Assembly (NCBI GenBank): GCA_963920765.1
Contig: OY987244.1
Span: 17,526,358 to 17,590,357, forward strand
Length of the DNA: 64,000 bases
Direction: 5' to 3'
Source: Ulota crispa
Lineage: Eukaryota > Streptophyta > Bryopsida > Orthotrichales > Orthotrichaceae
Position numbers and translations under genes: made by a program. The notes under the pieces are model-generated. The model had not been told where the DNA came from. It saw only the letters and a list, made by a program, of their open reading frames with translations, and ran no database searches. Positions 1 through 11,208 of the stretch are shown piece by piece; within the stretch, counting starts at the first letter, position 1, and each line of letters begins with the position of its first letter.

Positions 1-1140
1 TGTTACTTGTTTCTAATGTTGACCACTTGTTTCCCTACCAGTTCAACCAGGTAAAATAATTTTTAATCAATAACAAGTCTTCTTATTTGCAGAAATGAAT
101 AAACTCCCCATCATTGATTATTCAACCTACTCTTTGTTAGAAAAAAGATATAACTTGAAACAATTTCAAGTGCACAAAGAATTACAATTTTTTTCATGCC
201 AAGGAAATTATTTTGGCTAGTCTATAAATTAAATGCTCTGTTTTCATCCAAAAATCTCCCAAACCAAATGTTTTACAGTGCGGGTGGTGATGCTCTTACG
301 TTAAGGAGAAGTAGGTCACAACCATTTTTTGGCCGGCAAACAAGAAAGTGAAACAGGTCCATTATAGGATTTATTTAATAAACTTTGGCATGATTTCTCC
401 TTGGGAACAAAGGCCCTTGGAGGAATATTCAACTTTGCACCTTTTTTTCTATTTTCTTTATCCAAACAATCATATAGTCTAGAAATTCAAACTTCCTAGA
501 GTAAGGTGGTGTTTTCAGCACACCAAAACCACCACACAATTGGGATCATAGTAATTTTTATTGGTACATGCTAAAGTGGTTTCATTGAGTCTTTTTAGTT
601 GAGGACCAACAAAGGAGAGAGGGGTATAAGCATTAAGTGATTTACGCAAAAGGTTTTACTTTGAATCACGTTATTGGTGTTTGTGATTTAATCAGTCACT
701 CATGGTTTAAATATTTAACTTTGCTACCACAAAATTTGCATATTGCAAGAAAATTCTTGTTGCCTCCATTGATAGAATTGGTACCTATACTTGTTTGTGA
801 AAAATTGCAATGTTTTCACCTTGGTCCCACAAATACACGTATGCAATAAACTAAAGCAACTCCACCTTGGCTCAATCTATTGCACATGCTTTGATGTGGG
901 CCACAATGGAAAATCTTAGATTTTTTTATAAACAAGGGAAAAATAATAAATCTACCCTCAATTTTGGCGTTGTTCAATGGTATCCTCTTTCGGGGTTGTA
1001 CACAAAATATAGTTTTTGAATCCAAAATATGAATTCAAAATTAATAATTTCATTCTTCTAGCAAGTAAAAACTCAACTTATACATTTTTGGCATGTGTGA
1101 AATTAGAGGTTTTCCACCCTTACCCCACATCAACACATGT
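1..1140. other. AT-rich intergenic DNA, no gene seen
   Basis: No frame shows a recognisable protein, and the two short open frames near 637-1025 look like chance. I see no RNA gene or transposon end here. Confidence 0.6.
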
Positions 1141-1146
1141 GCAGTA

Positions 1147-1490
1147 GATCAAGCTTAGAACCTTGAGCAAAAATGGTTGTCCCCCAATACTTCAAAAACA
1201 TATTCAAAGAATGTTGCCTTCCAAAAGTAGATCAAACTTAGAACCTTAAGCAAATATAATTGTCCCCCAATACTTCAAAAACATATTCAAAGAATGTTGC
1301 CTTCCAAAAGTAGATCAAACTTAGAACCTTAAGCAAATATAATTGTCCCCCAATACTTCAAAAACATATTCAAAGAATGTTGCCTTCCAAAAGTAGATCA
1401 AACTTAGAACCTTAAGCAAATATAATTGTCCCCCAATACTTCAAAAACATATTCAAACTTCAAGGATGTTGCCTACCAAAAGTGTTGTTT
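1147..1490 (+). repeat. 83-bp tandem repeat, about four copies
   Basis: A unit containing AATTGTCCCCCAATACTTC recurs with the phrase ATGTTGCC at about 1211, 1294 and 1377, a strict period of 83 bp. The first copy (around 1147) and the last (ending near 1490) are diverged, and the middle copies are nearly identical. No reading frame stays open through it. The identity of the middle copies suggests recent amplification by slippage or unequal exchange. Confidence 0.9.
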
Positions 1491-2080
1491 GTACAAATAC
1501 AAGGATCATTTAGTACTTGAAGAAATTACTTTATGAATAATATCAAAAAATCCCCCAAAAAATCCTAAGTGACTAATAGTATGTTTTGTGACTTGGCTTA
1601 AAATTTACAACTTCAATGAAATTCATGTGCTATCCAAGTACCCCATCCGTATACAACACAGGAGAGCATCCAGTATCTAAGTTAGTCTGGTAACTGAATT
1701 GTGGTACAACTGCCTTTGACCCTTGAAGGTTCCAAATTGTGGAGGAGATTTGGCAATAAAGTGAAAGAGATTGCCGTTCTTATCCATGGAAAAACTAGAT
1801 GGGTACAGTGCCTTTGTTTGTTCAACTTCTTATACCATGGCCCTCCTCAATCCTCATGTGAAGCATATTCATAGGTCTTCAAGTTAATTATTCATATACT
1901 TCCATATCCATATTAGATTCTTTGAGCTTTTCTGAAGGTTCAAAGTGCTCCTTTAGACTCCATATGCATGGTGGGTAGCAATCAGCGTTTTAGGAGAAAT
2001 TTTGGCTTCACCCGCTAAAATCTGGCATCGGTTGTTCATGCGTATGCACCAATTAGTTTCGATAATTTTTTTGTATTTAA

Positions 2081-2306
2081 CCCCTAAAGGATTGAGCGTG
2101 CCGCTGCAACCAATACAATATGGGATATTTTTCTTGTATTCGAAATGGATCCACACCTCTACTACATTTGAGATCAACAAAGAAGTTGGAGAATAGATCA
2201 AAGCAATTCTAGTGCACTACTTGAGATCCCAAATTAAAACTTCTTACTGGTAACAAATTCCAATTATATGGTACCGTATATATTATGCCCTATGGTCCTT
2301 TAAGGG
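2081..2306. mobile_element. TTAA-flanked miniature element A (226 bp)
   Basis: The element starts CCCCTAAAGGATT directly after TTAA (2077-2080) and ends TGGTCCTTTAAGGG directly before TTAA (2307-2310). The two ends are imperfect inverted repeats of about 13 bp. It carries no coding sequence. A TTAA target site with CCC...GGG ends is the geometry known for piggyBac-type transposons. The superfamily assignment is inferred from ends only. Confidence 0.65.
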
Positions 2307-2310
2307 TTAA

Positions 2311-3023
2311 ACTACAAAATCTTATGATTATATTTTGAGAAAAAATGGTCTTATTTTTTATCAAACAGTTTCAAGTTTCAATAAGTTGGAATTTCAACTG
2401 GCTAAAAATACACTAAATGTCAATTTTCTCCAAAGGCTTGGTAGCAATGATCTGAAAACACTGCTTGGAGAGATTTTACAATGATCTGAAAGCAATGTTT
2501 GGGTAGATTTTGAGCTCCATCAATAAAAATTCAACATTCCTCATTTTCAATCAATTTTTGAGTGCATGCAGTGGATGCTGTTTACATATTTATACTGTAA
2601 TCAGATATTTTTGAAAAATGTGATCTGCTTTTATATGATAAATTTCCGTTTCAACCAATTTTAAGTCATTTTGTTTGATTGACTTTCTATCATTTTTTTA
2701 ATATCTCCACTCACTGTTAAGAAGAACAAGTTATCAAAACAAAGCCAACTTGCTGGAATGACGAAATACCAACTGAAATTTGAAACCACAAAAAAAAAAC
2801 TCACCAAAAATTTCATTTTTTTTTCAAATTATAGTATATCATGCCTTTGTATGTAAGTGATTTATGGAAGTTTAGCCTTATTCTTTGATGTGTAATAATT
2901 TAGTGAACACCAATGTTTTATTCTTTTCAGAACTACTAGACTCTTGGATGTGGGAGGATTTGCATTAAGAACTACAAGTAAATTTGTTTCAATAGCGGAA
3001 CGGGACCTAATGAAGTTCAAAGC
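2311..3023. other. AT-rich spacer, no gene seen
   Basis: No conserved coding frame, structured RNA or clear repeat recognised between elements A and B. Confidence 0.5.
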
Positions 3024-3027
3024 TTAA

Positions 3028-3409
3028 CCACTAAACATCCATGAGGACATTTTTGTTCTTTGGCCTTGAAAAAGCATTCTAAACAACAACAAAAAAGTTG
3101 TTTTTCATTAATTTTTTTCCAAAGTGACTGTAAACACATGATGCATCATAGAAGACAATTAACAATCTTATCAAATATACTCATATTTTTTTGGTAACCC
3201 AAATTGTGAGAAAATTCAAAATCACAGTGTAAGGTCCCATGCTGCCCTTATTGCAATTTTTATGAGGTTGGCATGCACTATTGACTTTTGAAAAATTAGA
3301 AGCAATACTATTGGTGCCCATCAATTAAAGCACTGTTGAAGTTACAATTATAAACACTTTTGGAGCTACAGTATGGGCAGGTCACGGCCACCCACGAGAC
3401 GTTTTAGGG
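3028..3409 (+). mobile_element. TTAA-flanked miniature element B (382 bp), homologous to element C
   Basis: TTAA at 3024-3027 precedes CCACTAAACATCCATGAGGAC. The far end is GACGTTTTAGGG followed by TTGA, a one-base decay of TTAA. The interior aligns along its whole length, in the same orientation, with 63030-63408: both contain GGTAACCCAAATTGTGAGAA, GGCATGCACTATTGACTTTT and GGCCACGGCCACCCAC or close variants. It has no coding capacity. The two copies lie 60 kb apart and are diverged, so this is an old dispersed family. Confidence 0.8.
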
Positions 3410-5910
3410 TTGAAATGTTCAAGATATTAATTTATAGATAGTGGTGACTACAATATAAGTCAAGGAAAACTATGATTATGGAAATATTTGGTGCTTAATT
3501 GTTGAAAATAACCAATTGAAATTGAGAAATACCAAATTTTAGCTGGTGAAGCTTAAATATTTCTCCAAATGGTGGTGGGTAATTTTTCACAAGAAAAACA
3601 ATTGGCACCCAAAGCAAATCAATTCGTATTGCCAATCTCTAGAAAGCATATACTCCGTAACAATTAACATGCAGTTACGTAATTTTATGCTTTGCCTCCT
3701 GTTGTTTGTGTTGAAAATTATTTCAAACATAATTTTTGGAAAGTACTTGATCCACACATATAAAGAATGAAAGGTTTTGCATATAAAAGACTTAAATCAT
3801 CGTCTATTTAGTGTAATAGAGTTTAATTGGACTAAGAAAATTATCATATGGGAGGGGCTTATTTTAATACATGATATTGTTTCCTCTAACGTAGTCTTAC
3901 GATTGCAAAACCACTACACTTCCACCATCTCAAGGAAACAAAAGTCGCATTTGAATGTGATTTCTTATAAGGATAGTCAACTTTGACCGTGTAAACAATG
4001 GATTGGATTATTCAAATGCCTAATTTCTCATTGTTTTTGTCAATAGATTATTTCACTGTAAACTATAAACATATTATTTCACAAATCACAATTACTTTAT
4101 GTTTGTCACAATTTATAATGACTCTTTCTTGAAATTACAAAAATGTTATTTTTTACTTTTCATGTGAAATGTGGCGTTTTTATGAACATGGGGTTGTAAA
4201 AATTTGGGCGTCTGTAACAAGTTTCTCGTTGTGCGTTATCGAATGAATGAAATTTAATTAAACACAAGCTTAAGCATTATGCTCTATAATCCTCCATGGA
4301 CATTACGAGTTTGATGGTGTCCTTGTAGATCGTAGAGTCCAATGAAGGTCTAAACATAGTTGGATTAAATGCAATCATTTACGTCCAGTAATTAGGTTAG
4401 ATGTAAGTGATAATAACCAAGAACCAACTTCTTCTCTCTCTAAATGCTAGTTAGGGGTTTTAGAAGGGTTGCTTACCTCAATGGTTTTTCCAATCTTTTT
4501 TGAGGATGAATAAGAGTTGTAATTCCTAACTTCCATCATACGCTTTGTAGACATTCAAGAAATCAGGCATGAGATTTTGAAGTTGAAATTAGGAGGGTGC
4601 TCTAACAGCATCCGTTCTGTATAAATTTGACATCATGTGGCGAGTAGTTTGCAATTTAGGGTGTCTCTAGACACCAAATTTGAATGAGGGTGTTCCTAGT
4701 GAAAATCAAATTTTCTTTGTGTCATAACATTCAGTAGCCTGAAGAGAGGCTGCCTTTCCCTTTCTTTAGGTATCATGCACAAACTACATCCTGATACAAA
4801 AAACCAAAAACAAAAAAAGTTTTCTTTTTGTTTTTTTGTCTTTGTTTTTTAATTTAATTTTTTTGACATGGTTGGCCCCCACATCAACATATGTGTACTA
4901 AATTGAGCCTCTCTTTCATAAACTCTCTGACAAATTCAGCTAAGTGTCCTCTTAGTTACTGATGGGTGTGGAATATTCCACACTTTTCAGTTGGAGGGAG
5001 GGCAGGCCTGCTAAGTGCTACTAAATGTTATGATAAGCATTCATTTTGAAAAAAAGAAATATAGTCAGGCCCTTCTACCTTCAAAACAAGGAAAAAATTC
5101 AACTTGACATGGTGGAAAACTCAATTCCATTCTTATATTTGTGAATTAGCTGATTATGAAATACAAAATTTTACAAGAGCATAGTTTATTTTTGACAATC
5201 AAATTTTTTGGAAGGTATCTTTCAAAACCAAATATTAGAAAACGGAGGTCCATACTTTTTTTTACTAGGGTATCAAATTTACACCCTAAGCATCCCACGC
5301 TATGTTTGGGGAGAACCAACTTTTAGTTACAAGCTAGCTAACTTTTTTTGAAAATGGCCGAAATAAAACGAATGTTGGCAAATTTGCTTCCAAACATAAA
5401 ACATGGTTTTAGGAAATTAGCCAAGTTACCATTTTATCTCTAGAAAATTTAGCCAAACTTGCACTTCTTGTTAAGAAAATGGGCCAAATGAAATTTGAAA
5501 ATTGTGAAAAATCAACCTACGGACAAACTTTTCTAGGATAATAAAATTTTCCGACCTTTTAAACAAAAATCAAATGTTTTTTGAACATGTGAAAAGAACA
5601 TCCTCCCTTCCCAAGTGTAAAAATGAGGGCTCATTTCTAGACAACTCTATTTGGTGAACATGAAACGGTGAGCCATGAGCGGAGATTCAAGATTCTGTGA
5701 GCAAGAATGGAGTCTCAACTCAAAATCAATAGAATAACTAAAAATCAACAAGTTTTTCAAGAGATAGTAGTTTAAAATGCACAATTTTAGGACCATATGT
5801 ACACATTTATAAGTGAAATTTATTATTTTGACAAAAAATCCTTGCTCAAGGCTCACGGATCCCCGCTCATGAAATAGCATTCCCAAGTCATTTCCGAATA
5901 AAACTTGGGC
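3410..5910. other. AT-rich intergenic DNA, no gene seen
   Basis: Several open frames of 60-95 codons occur, but none has recognisable composition or domains. No repeat boundary could be fixed. Confidence 0.5.
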
Positions 5911-6602
5911 AAATCCAAAAAAACTGCACAAAAATAAGGTGGTTTACCGGGGGTACATAAAAGACATAGTGATGCAGTTCCTTGTATTGGGTGGAGATGC
6001 CGCACTCAAAACCTTACAATCATGCCTTGAGCACCACGCAACATTCCATGGTCCACCTCACCGCAGAAGAAGCCACGTTAGATGTTTCACAGACACAGCC
6101 GGTGAGACACTTCTAAAGGTCGTCTCTCTCACGCAAAAACGGCTTCCTGTTAGGGCTTCTCCACTGCGCTTGCCAGCTTGGCTCCGTAGCTTTGGCCTAG
6201 TGGAGCGCAGGAGCTTATCCTCCCCCACCTGATGTTGCCAACGCCAGGCTAGGAGAGCAGGTTGGTGGCCGGGGGGCTAGCAGACCGACAATTTTCTTGA
6301 TTTTGGCAGACGAGAAGGGGAAATGCTAATCGAGAAGCTCAATTGAAAATGTGCCACGTGACAGCACGACACAAGCTCAATCAAGAGAGTGAGGGTGACA
6401 ACGCGTGGAGGTTCCGGCCGGGATGGGTTGCGCGAGCCACCCCACTGCCTCGCGATGATTCTTCACTTGGCAATCAACCAGGTTGCAACCATGGCTTGGC
6501 GGCCGGGATGGAGATGCTCTTACACTTGCACCCGCCATATCAGTTTCAAGCACCATCATTCTCATTTGTTGTGGAGCCCCAAACCCTAACTCCCGGTTAA
6601 AA
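5911..6602 (+). repeat. Upstream copy of a duplicated promoter/5' leader, split by about 380 bp
   Basis: 5911-6150 matches 6603-6838 closely (shared TTTACCGGG..TACATAAAA, GTGATGCAGTTCC and the cluster ending CGTCTCTCTC). 6529-6593 matches 6841-6911 (shared GTGGAGCCC.AAACCCTA). In this copy the two halves are separated by about 380 bp of unrelated GC-rich sequence (6151-6528). In the downstream copy they are contiguous and run straight into the CHCH gene leader. No intact CHCH coding sequence follows this copy, so it is a duplicated regulatory region rather than a second gene. Confidence 0.8.
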
Positions 6603-6925
6603 TTAAATCCAAAAAATTGCACTGGTAGTTTACCGGGTACATAAAAGGCATAGTGATGCAGTTCCCTATATTGGGTGGAGGTGCCGATACTCAAAACCTT
6701 ACAATCGCGCCTTGAGCACCACGCAGCATTCCATAGTCCACCTCACCCCAGAAGAGGCCACGTCAGATGTATCAGGGACACAGCCGATGAGACGCTTCTA
6801 GAGGTCGTCTCTCTCGCGCAGAAACGGCCTCCTATTACTCGCACCTGTCATATCGGTTTTCGAGCACCACCATTCGCATTCGCATTTGTTTGTGGAGCCC
6901 GAAACCCTAGTCTCGCAATCTCTTG
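6603..6925 (+). promoter_or_regulatory. Downstream (intact) copy of the duplicated region: probable promoter and 5' leader of the CHCH gene
   Basis: It lies directly upstream of the CHCH start codon and is the contiguous version of the block repeated at 5911-6602. The TTCGAGC..CATTCGC stretch and the CCCGAAACCCTAG stretch probably belong to the transcribed leader, since AAACCCTA motifs are common in plant leaders of housekeeping genes. No TATA box or start site can be fixed by eye. Confidence 0.5.
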
Positions 6926-6961
6926 AAGCTTTGGATCCTCGTCGCAGACAAGAGCAGCAAC

Positions 6962-7378
6962 ATGCCTCGCCAACGCTCGCGACCGGCGCCCCGGCCCATG
7001 GCTCGCCGCGCCCCGCCGCCTGCGCCCGTGCACCAGGCGCACCCGCCCGCCATGCAACAGAGGAGCCAGGGCGGTGGCATGCTGGCCGGCATCGGCAGCA
7101 CCATTGCGCAAGGGTTGGCGTTCGGCACGGGCTCAGCCGTGGCGCACCGAGCCGTGGACGGCGTCATGGGGCCGCGCACGGTGGTGCACGAGCAAGGCGG
7201 TGGACAGGCGGAGCAGGGGCCGATGGCGCAGACCGTGTCCGCGGATGCGTGCGTGAATCAGTCGAAGGCTTTCCAAGACTGCGTGAATGCTAACAACAGC
7301 GACATCGGGAAGTGCCAGTTTTACATCGACATGTTGAACGAATGCCGTCGCGGGCCATCATCGCAGATGCTGCTGTAA
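6962..7378 (+). CDS. Twin-CX9C (CHCH domain) protein, CHCHD2/CHCHD10/MIX17-like
   Basis: This is a single-exon protein of about 138 residues. The N-terminus is Arg/Pro/Ala-rich (MPRQRSRPAPRPMARR), as in a mitochondrial presequence. A Gly/Ala-rich hydrophobic middle (GMLAGIGSTIAQGLAFGTGS) precedes a C-terminal CHCH domain. The two cysteine pairs are C-VNQSKAFQD-C and C-QFYIDMLNE-C, both exactly CX9C, the signature of proteins oxidised by Mia40 in the mitochondrial intermembrane space. Family members act in cristae organisation and respiratory complex support. An in-frame ATG at 6923 would add 13 residues (MKLWILVADKSSN), but the start at 6962 gives the usual family N-terminus. It is the most GC-rich gene in the window, and its upstream region is duplicated. 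The family call is firm; the exact paralogue is not resolved. Confidence 0.9.
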   Translation: MPRQRSRPAPRPMARRAPPPAPVHQAHPPAMQQRSQGGGMLAGIGSTIAQGLAFGTGSAVAHRAVDGVMGPRTVVHEQGGGQAEQGPMAQTVSADACVNQSKAFQDCVNANNSDIGKCQFYIDMLNECRRGPSSQMLL

Positions 7379-8480
7379 GGGTCTCACTGCGGCAATCCGG
7401 TACTTCCAGTGATGGCCGGATTAGCCAGATTGTGCAGAATTCTCGTGGAAACAATCGGTCTTCATTTATATACAGATTGATACAGTAGTAGGGGGGAGCT
7501 ATTTGGTTCCGGCAGTTATTACGGGGTTTAGATTAGGTTGGAGGAGAAGGTCTGAATGAGCGATTGTGTGGCAAGGCTTAACATATTTATTGAATCGTTT
7601 TCTTAAGGACTAACTAAGGACCATGCACTTGACCTTTTGGTAAAATTTGTCAGTATTGTTATTTGACCTATATCTGTGTTTCGCTTGAACCGATTCTGTG
7701 TTGCTGCGGATGCTGTGATTGTTTTCGAGCGATGTATACATTTACGGTGGAAGCTTGTGGTTTTCACTCAGCGAGTTCGGATTTTGCAGCCTTGGTTCGG
7801 GTTCTTTCTGGCATTGGTTTTAGGGTTTCGGACCAGACATCGAGACGATTTGGGACTGGATTGTCTAATACTGGTAATATGGATTGCTTTTTAGGGTGTA
7901 GGAGTCGATGTTAATCTCGGAAAGGCTATGATGTTATGGGACCGTGGTATCTGGATGTGGAATTAGAAATTAGGGTTTTCTTTGTATGATTGCAGAGCCT
8001 GGTTGTTTGTTGATCGTAGTCGTCTAATGTTGAAGTTTAATATTTTGAAAAGGAGGCGAGCGTTGGATGTATTGTTTGGCCCTGGCCGAATCTATGCTGA
8101 TCATAATTCGGGAGGTATACTCTTTTCAAATTGGCTTAGCTATTTACATTTGGTAGTGGAACCATGTAATGGATGTGTTTAATGGACGTCTCGATTAACC
8201 TCTTGTTTGCATTTGGATGTTTATACTTCGAAGATGTTATATAGGATGTGAGCTTGATCCACAACTTCATGAATACACGGGAGGAAAAATGAAGGTTGGA
8301 GGCCGTTGCGAGTCTAACTGCGCGTAAGTACTCTAATACACCCTGAGAAACAGACATTATTTGATTTTTTCAGTTTTTGGATTTTTTGTGTAAGCTAGGG
8401 TTTGAGGGACTATACCTATAACCTAGTCTGATATAAGTTACAAAGTATAAGATCAGAATCTGTGAAGCAATTGAGGCATT
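7379..8480 (+). other. 3' region of the CHCH gene and spacer
   Basis: T-rich sequence without a convincing coding frame lies between the convergent CHCH gene and the minus-strand B3 gene. Open frames at 7663-8182 lack recognisable content. It probably holds the 3' untranslated regions of both genes. Confidence 0.4.
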
Positions 8481-8486
8481 TCTATA

Positions 8487-10531
8487 CTACGAGTGTCCTA
8501 GCCCCCATTCCATCCTGCCTCTCCTGCTCGTGCATCGATCTTCTACCTTCTTGTACACTGTCCTCTTCTGCGCTAATAGCTGCTGCTGCAAGTTATGTAT
8601 TTTACTCTCCAATAGGTCTTTGTTGATGTCTGATTGCTGGGGATTGGATGTCGGCGTCTCTGGTGTACCCACTTGGTCCTTAGGAATTACCCGAGCGCCA
8701 TCTTGGTGCAATTTTCCTTCAGGCATACCATGTACTCTGGTTATTTACTAGACCTCATGCAATGACCTAACTTCTGTGTGTGAATGTTGATTTCTTACCG
8801 TGACAACTGGCAAATATATATACACCTTGAAGTGTCCACAAACAGTAAGCATTCTAACATGGTTCGTGATCTTTTAAACTACTGTTGAGTAATTTTGGCA
8901 ATTAGCTGATGATTCTGTCGTTTTTGGATATTGTATGTATAAATTTCAGTGCTCTGATTATAGGTGTATAGCATCCTAGGCTGTCAGATCATGTACATTG
9001 CAAGAATATAGGGGCTCCTTTTAGGCAAAGGTCTTAATTATGTGTAATAACCATAAACATTTGGCTGCATTTCTACTAGGATCAGATAACCAACTTAGTT
9101 GTGCACATGAAATTCTAGCATGAGCAGAAATTCGAAGCTTGTTTTCCTTTCGCGTTCTAATTTTCTTTGGATCAAAGTTTGCAAAAAAGCAGGTTTATGG
9201 ATACATACCTGGGCTATAATTTCGACGTGGTCTCCCTCTCCGACGGTGCCCTTTGGTGACAATCTGGACCCGAAACTGCCCTTCTGCCACATGCGTGAAT
9301 AAGAGCTGGTCATGGAGCTTCACCATATTGTCCACAGCGAAGTTCAACCACCCTGCTCTCAATTTGACTCTTCGGTATTGCTGTTGAACAGTAATCTGAC
9401 ATACGACCTGCCATTTGCGACCCGTGGGTCCCTGGAGACTGATGTGCTCCTTGAACAGTCCGTCATGGCGTTGTGTGAATGTAGCTGGAACTTCCTGCAA
9501 CACATCAAGCAACAATAAAACGTAAAGAAAATGCTTCTGGAGGACTCTCTCTTGCAACCAGTGAGGTATGTAGCATAGTCCTTATCATTGAACCTCCCAC
9601 ATTTGTATTCTAGAAAATTTCATGGATAGCCCTGAAGTTTGCCATATCTTCATAGATACCCCTGCTTTTTCAGAAATTTCACAAATACCCTTGGACCAAA
9701 AATTTCAGGCGTTTGATTTGTTGTGCGTGTCACTTCCTTTCTTCCTTTGTGCGCACGCATAACAAGAATGAAGGAGTGTGCGCACAAAGGGAGAAGGAAG
9801 TGACACGCACAATAAAACAAACGCCTGAAATTTTGGTCCAAGGGTATTTGTGAAATTTCTGAAAAAGCAGGGGTATCTATGAAAACATGACAAACCTCAG
9901 GGGTATCCATGAAATTTTCCCTGTATTCTAATGCATCCAAGACACGTGTATTTCAAGACACTACAAAAGAAACCTTGAATTTTCTTAATGTTCTGGACTT
10001 GTACATTTAGGCAAGGGTTTTTAGGGTTTGACTTTGGATTAGAGTGGTAATCAGGAACACTTATCTCAACCAGGAGCTGAGCAAAGTCAATGTTTAACAA
10101 TGTGTGACGAACTAGCAATGCATCTTTATGAACTAACCAGGTGTGCTCCACCCTCGTTCTTCAAACTGATGGCAGGGACCTTTTTGATGAAACTCTGGGA
10201 CCTGGAAGTCTTGTTGCTGAAGGCAGTTTTCTGAAAGGCACTTCGCTGGGACGACTGGAGACTGTCAGTGTCCTGCAATGAACTTTCACGCCCCTTCAGA
10301 GTATACTCTGACTCGCTGGGCTCTTGGCAGTTGTCGTCGGAGAGCTCAACCACCACCACTGGCTTTGCTGTAGAGTTGCCCCTCAGTCTTCGTTTCCAGG
10401 GCTCAGGTACTGTTGTACCGTCTTCTTCCCACACAGCTTGTTCGGTTCCCTGGAGAGCATTCTCATTCTCTTTTGGAGATTTGCAAGGCGGATTCAGAGG
10501 CTTCAGTGTCGAAGTAGCTGACGGGGAAGCT

Positions 10532-10587
<56 letters not shown>

Positions 10588-11208
10588 ACCATTGAAGCTT
10601 GCTTGGAATGAGCTCATCCTCCTTCGCATTCCAACGTCGTCAAAGACGTAGATCTTGAACTTGGAGAATGCGGTGAGGACGAACAAGACATGGTCACCCT
10701 GGTTCAGTCCTAAGTCGATTACGAGATCTCTCCACCCATGGTCCAACATGACTCTCCTGTGTTTGCACACCAGGATGTTTACTCTCATGTTCCATGTGCT
10801 CTTGCACGGGCCCTTCACCTCCACCATGTCGTTGAACTTATCCCCGTGCTCTTGTACGAAATCTGCAGGCATTTCCTGCGATTGCAGTCACAGTAACGGA
10901 AATCAATGCAGGTGATGGAAAGAAAGAAGAAAACTGGAAAAGTTTATGAGGATTTTGGAGCTTACTAGTCTCGGGCAAGGATTGCTTGGACGCCATAGCA
11001 TGAAGCTGCTGACATTCTTGAGGAAGTATGGGCACCGGAGGGGCGGCACTTGCTGCAGCATCTTGCTCTTCCACTTGCAGGAATTGCCTTGTGCACAAGG
11101 CCTTGGGCATTTCCTGTACCTGGCCATTTCTGTTCTGCTTTTCTGGTAACAATGTCCTCTCAACTTAGAGCTTCGAGAAAAGCATCGGTCGCGAGGAAAA
11201 CGACGCAA
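8487..11208 (-). CDS. Two-domain B3 DNA-binding protein (REM-like)
   Basis: Exons read on the minus strand: 11208-10966, 10875-10138, 9494-9209 and probably a last exon from about 8736 to the stop at 8487. All junctions are GT-AG; the last acceptor is uncertain. The first B3 domain starts in exon 1 (YFLKNVSSF) and continues after the intron as L|EMPADFV...DMVEVKGP...W...DLGLNQGDHVLFVL. The second starts at the end of exon 2 (SFIKKVPAISL...HL) and continues in exon 3 as EVPATF...ISLQGPTGRKW...FTHVAEGQFRVQI. Both domains are split by a phase-0 intron at the same place. Between them lies a polar linker with about 18 consecutive Asn (10531-10587 region). The last exon encodes a Gln/Lys-rich, coiled-coil-like tail (ESKIHNLQQQLLAQK). 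B3 proteins bind DNA in the nucleus; the target is unknown. The start could be the ATG at 11208 or residue 28 (MARYRK). Confidence 0.8.
9613..9921. mobile_element. Hairpin miniature element, copy 1, in a B3 gene intron, with 9-bp target duplication
   Basis: This is a near-perfect inverted repeat of about 309 bp. The left arm starts GAAAATTTCATGG, the right arm ends CCATGAAATTTTCCC, and the centre is AGGAAGTGACACGCACA and its complement. It is flanked on both sides by TGTATTCTA (9604-9612 and 9922-9930). A 9-bp duplication is typical of Mutator-like elements. It sits inside the intron 9495-10137 and carries no gene. Confidence 0.85.
10530..10588 (+). repeat. (GTT)n microsatellite coding for poly-Asn on the minus strand
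   Basis: About 18 to 19 GTT units lie in frame in the B3 gene and encode the Asn run between the two B3 domains. Uniform codon use (AAC on the coding strand) indicates trinucleotide slippage. Confidence 0.95.

Noticed and set aside
1147..1490. CRISPR-like regular direct repeats
   Set aside because: Units are contiguous 83-bp tandem copies with no unique spacers, in a plant nuclear setting.
1628..1750. Possible 5S rRNA-like fragment (CCCCATCC...GTATCTAAGTTAGTC)
   Set aside because: The resemblance is limited to a few short words; internal promoter boxes and the paired stems are not present.
8487..8726. Separate small gene on the minus strand
   Set aside because: Composition and position fit the last exon of the B3 gene better; it has a stop but no independent upstream signals.
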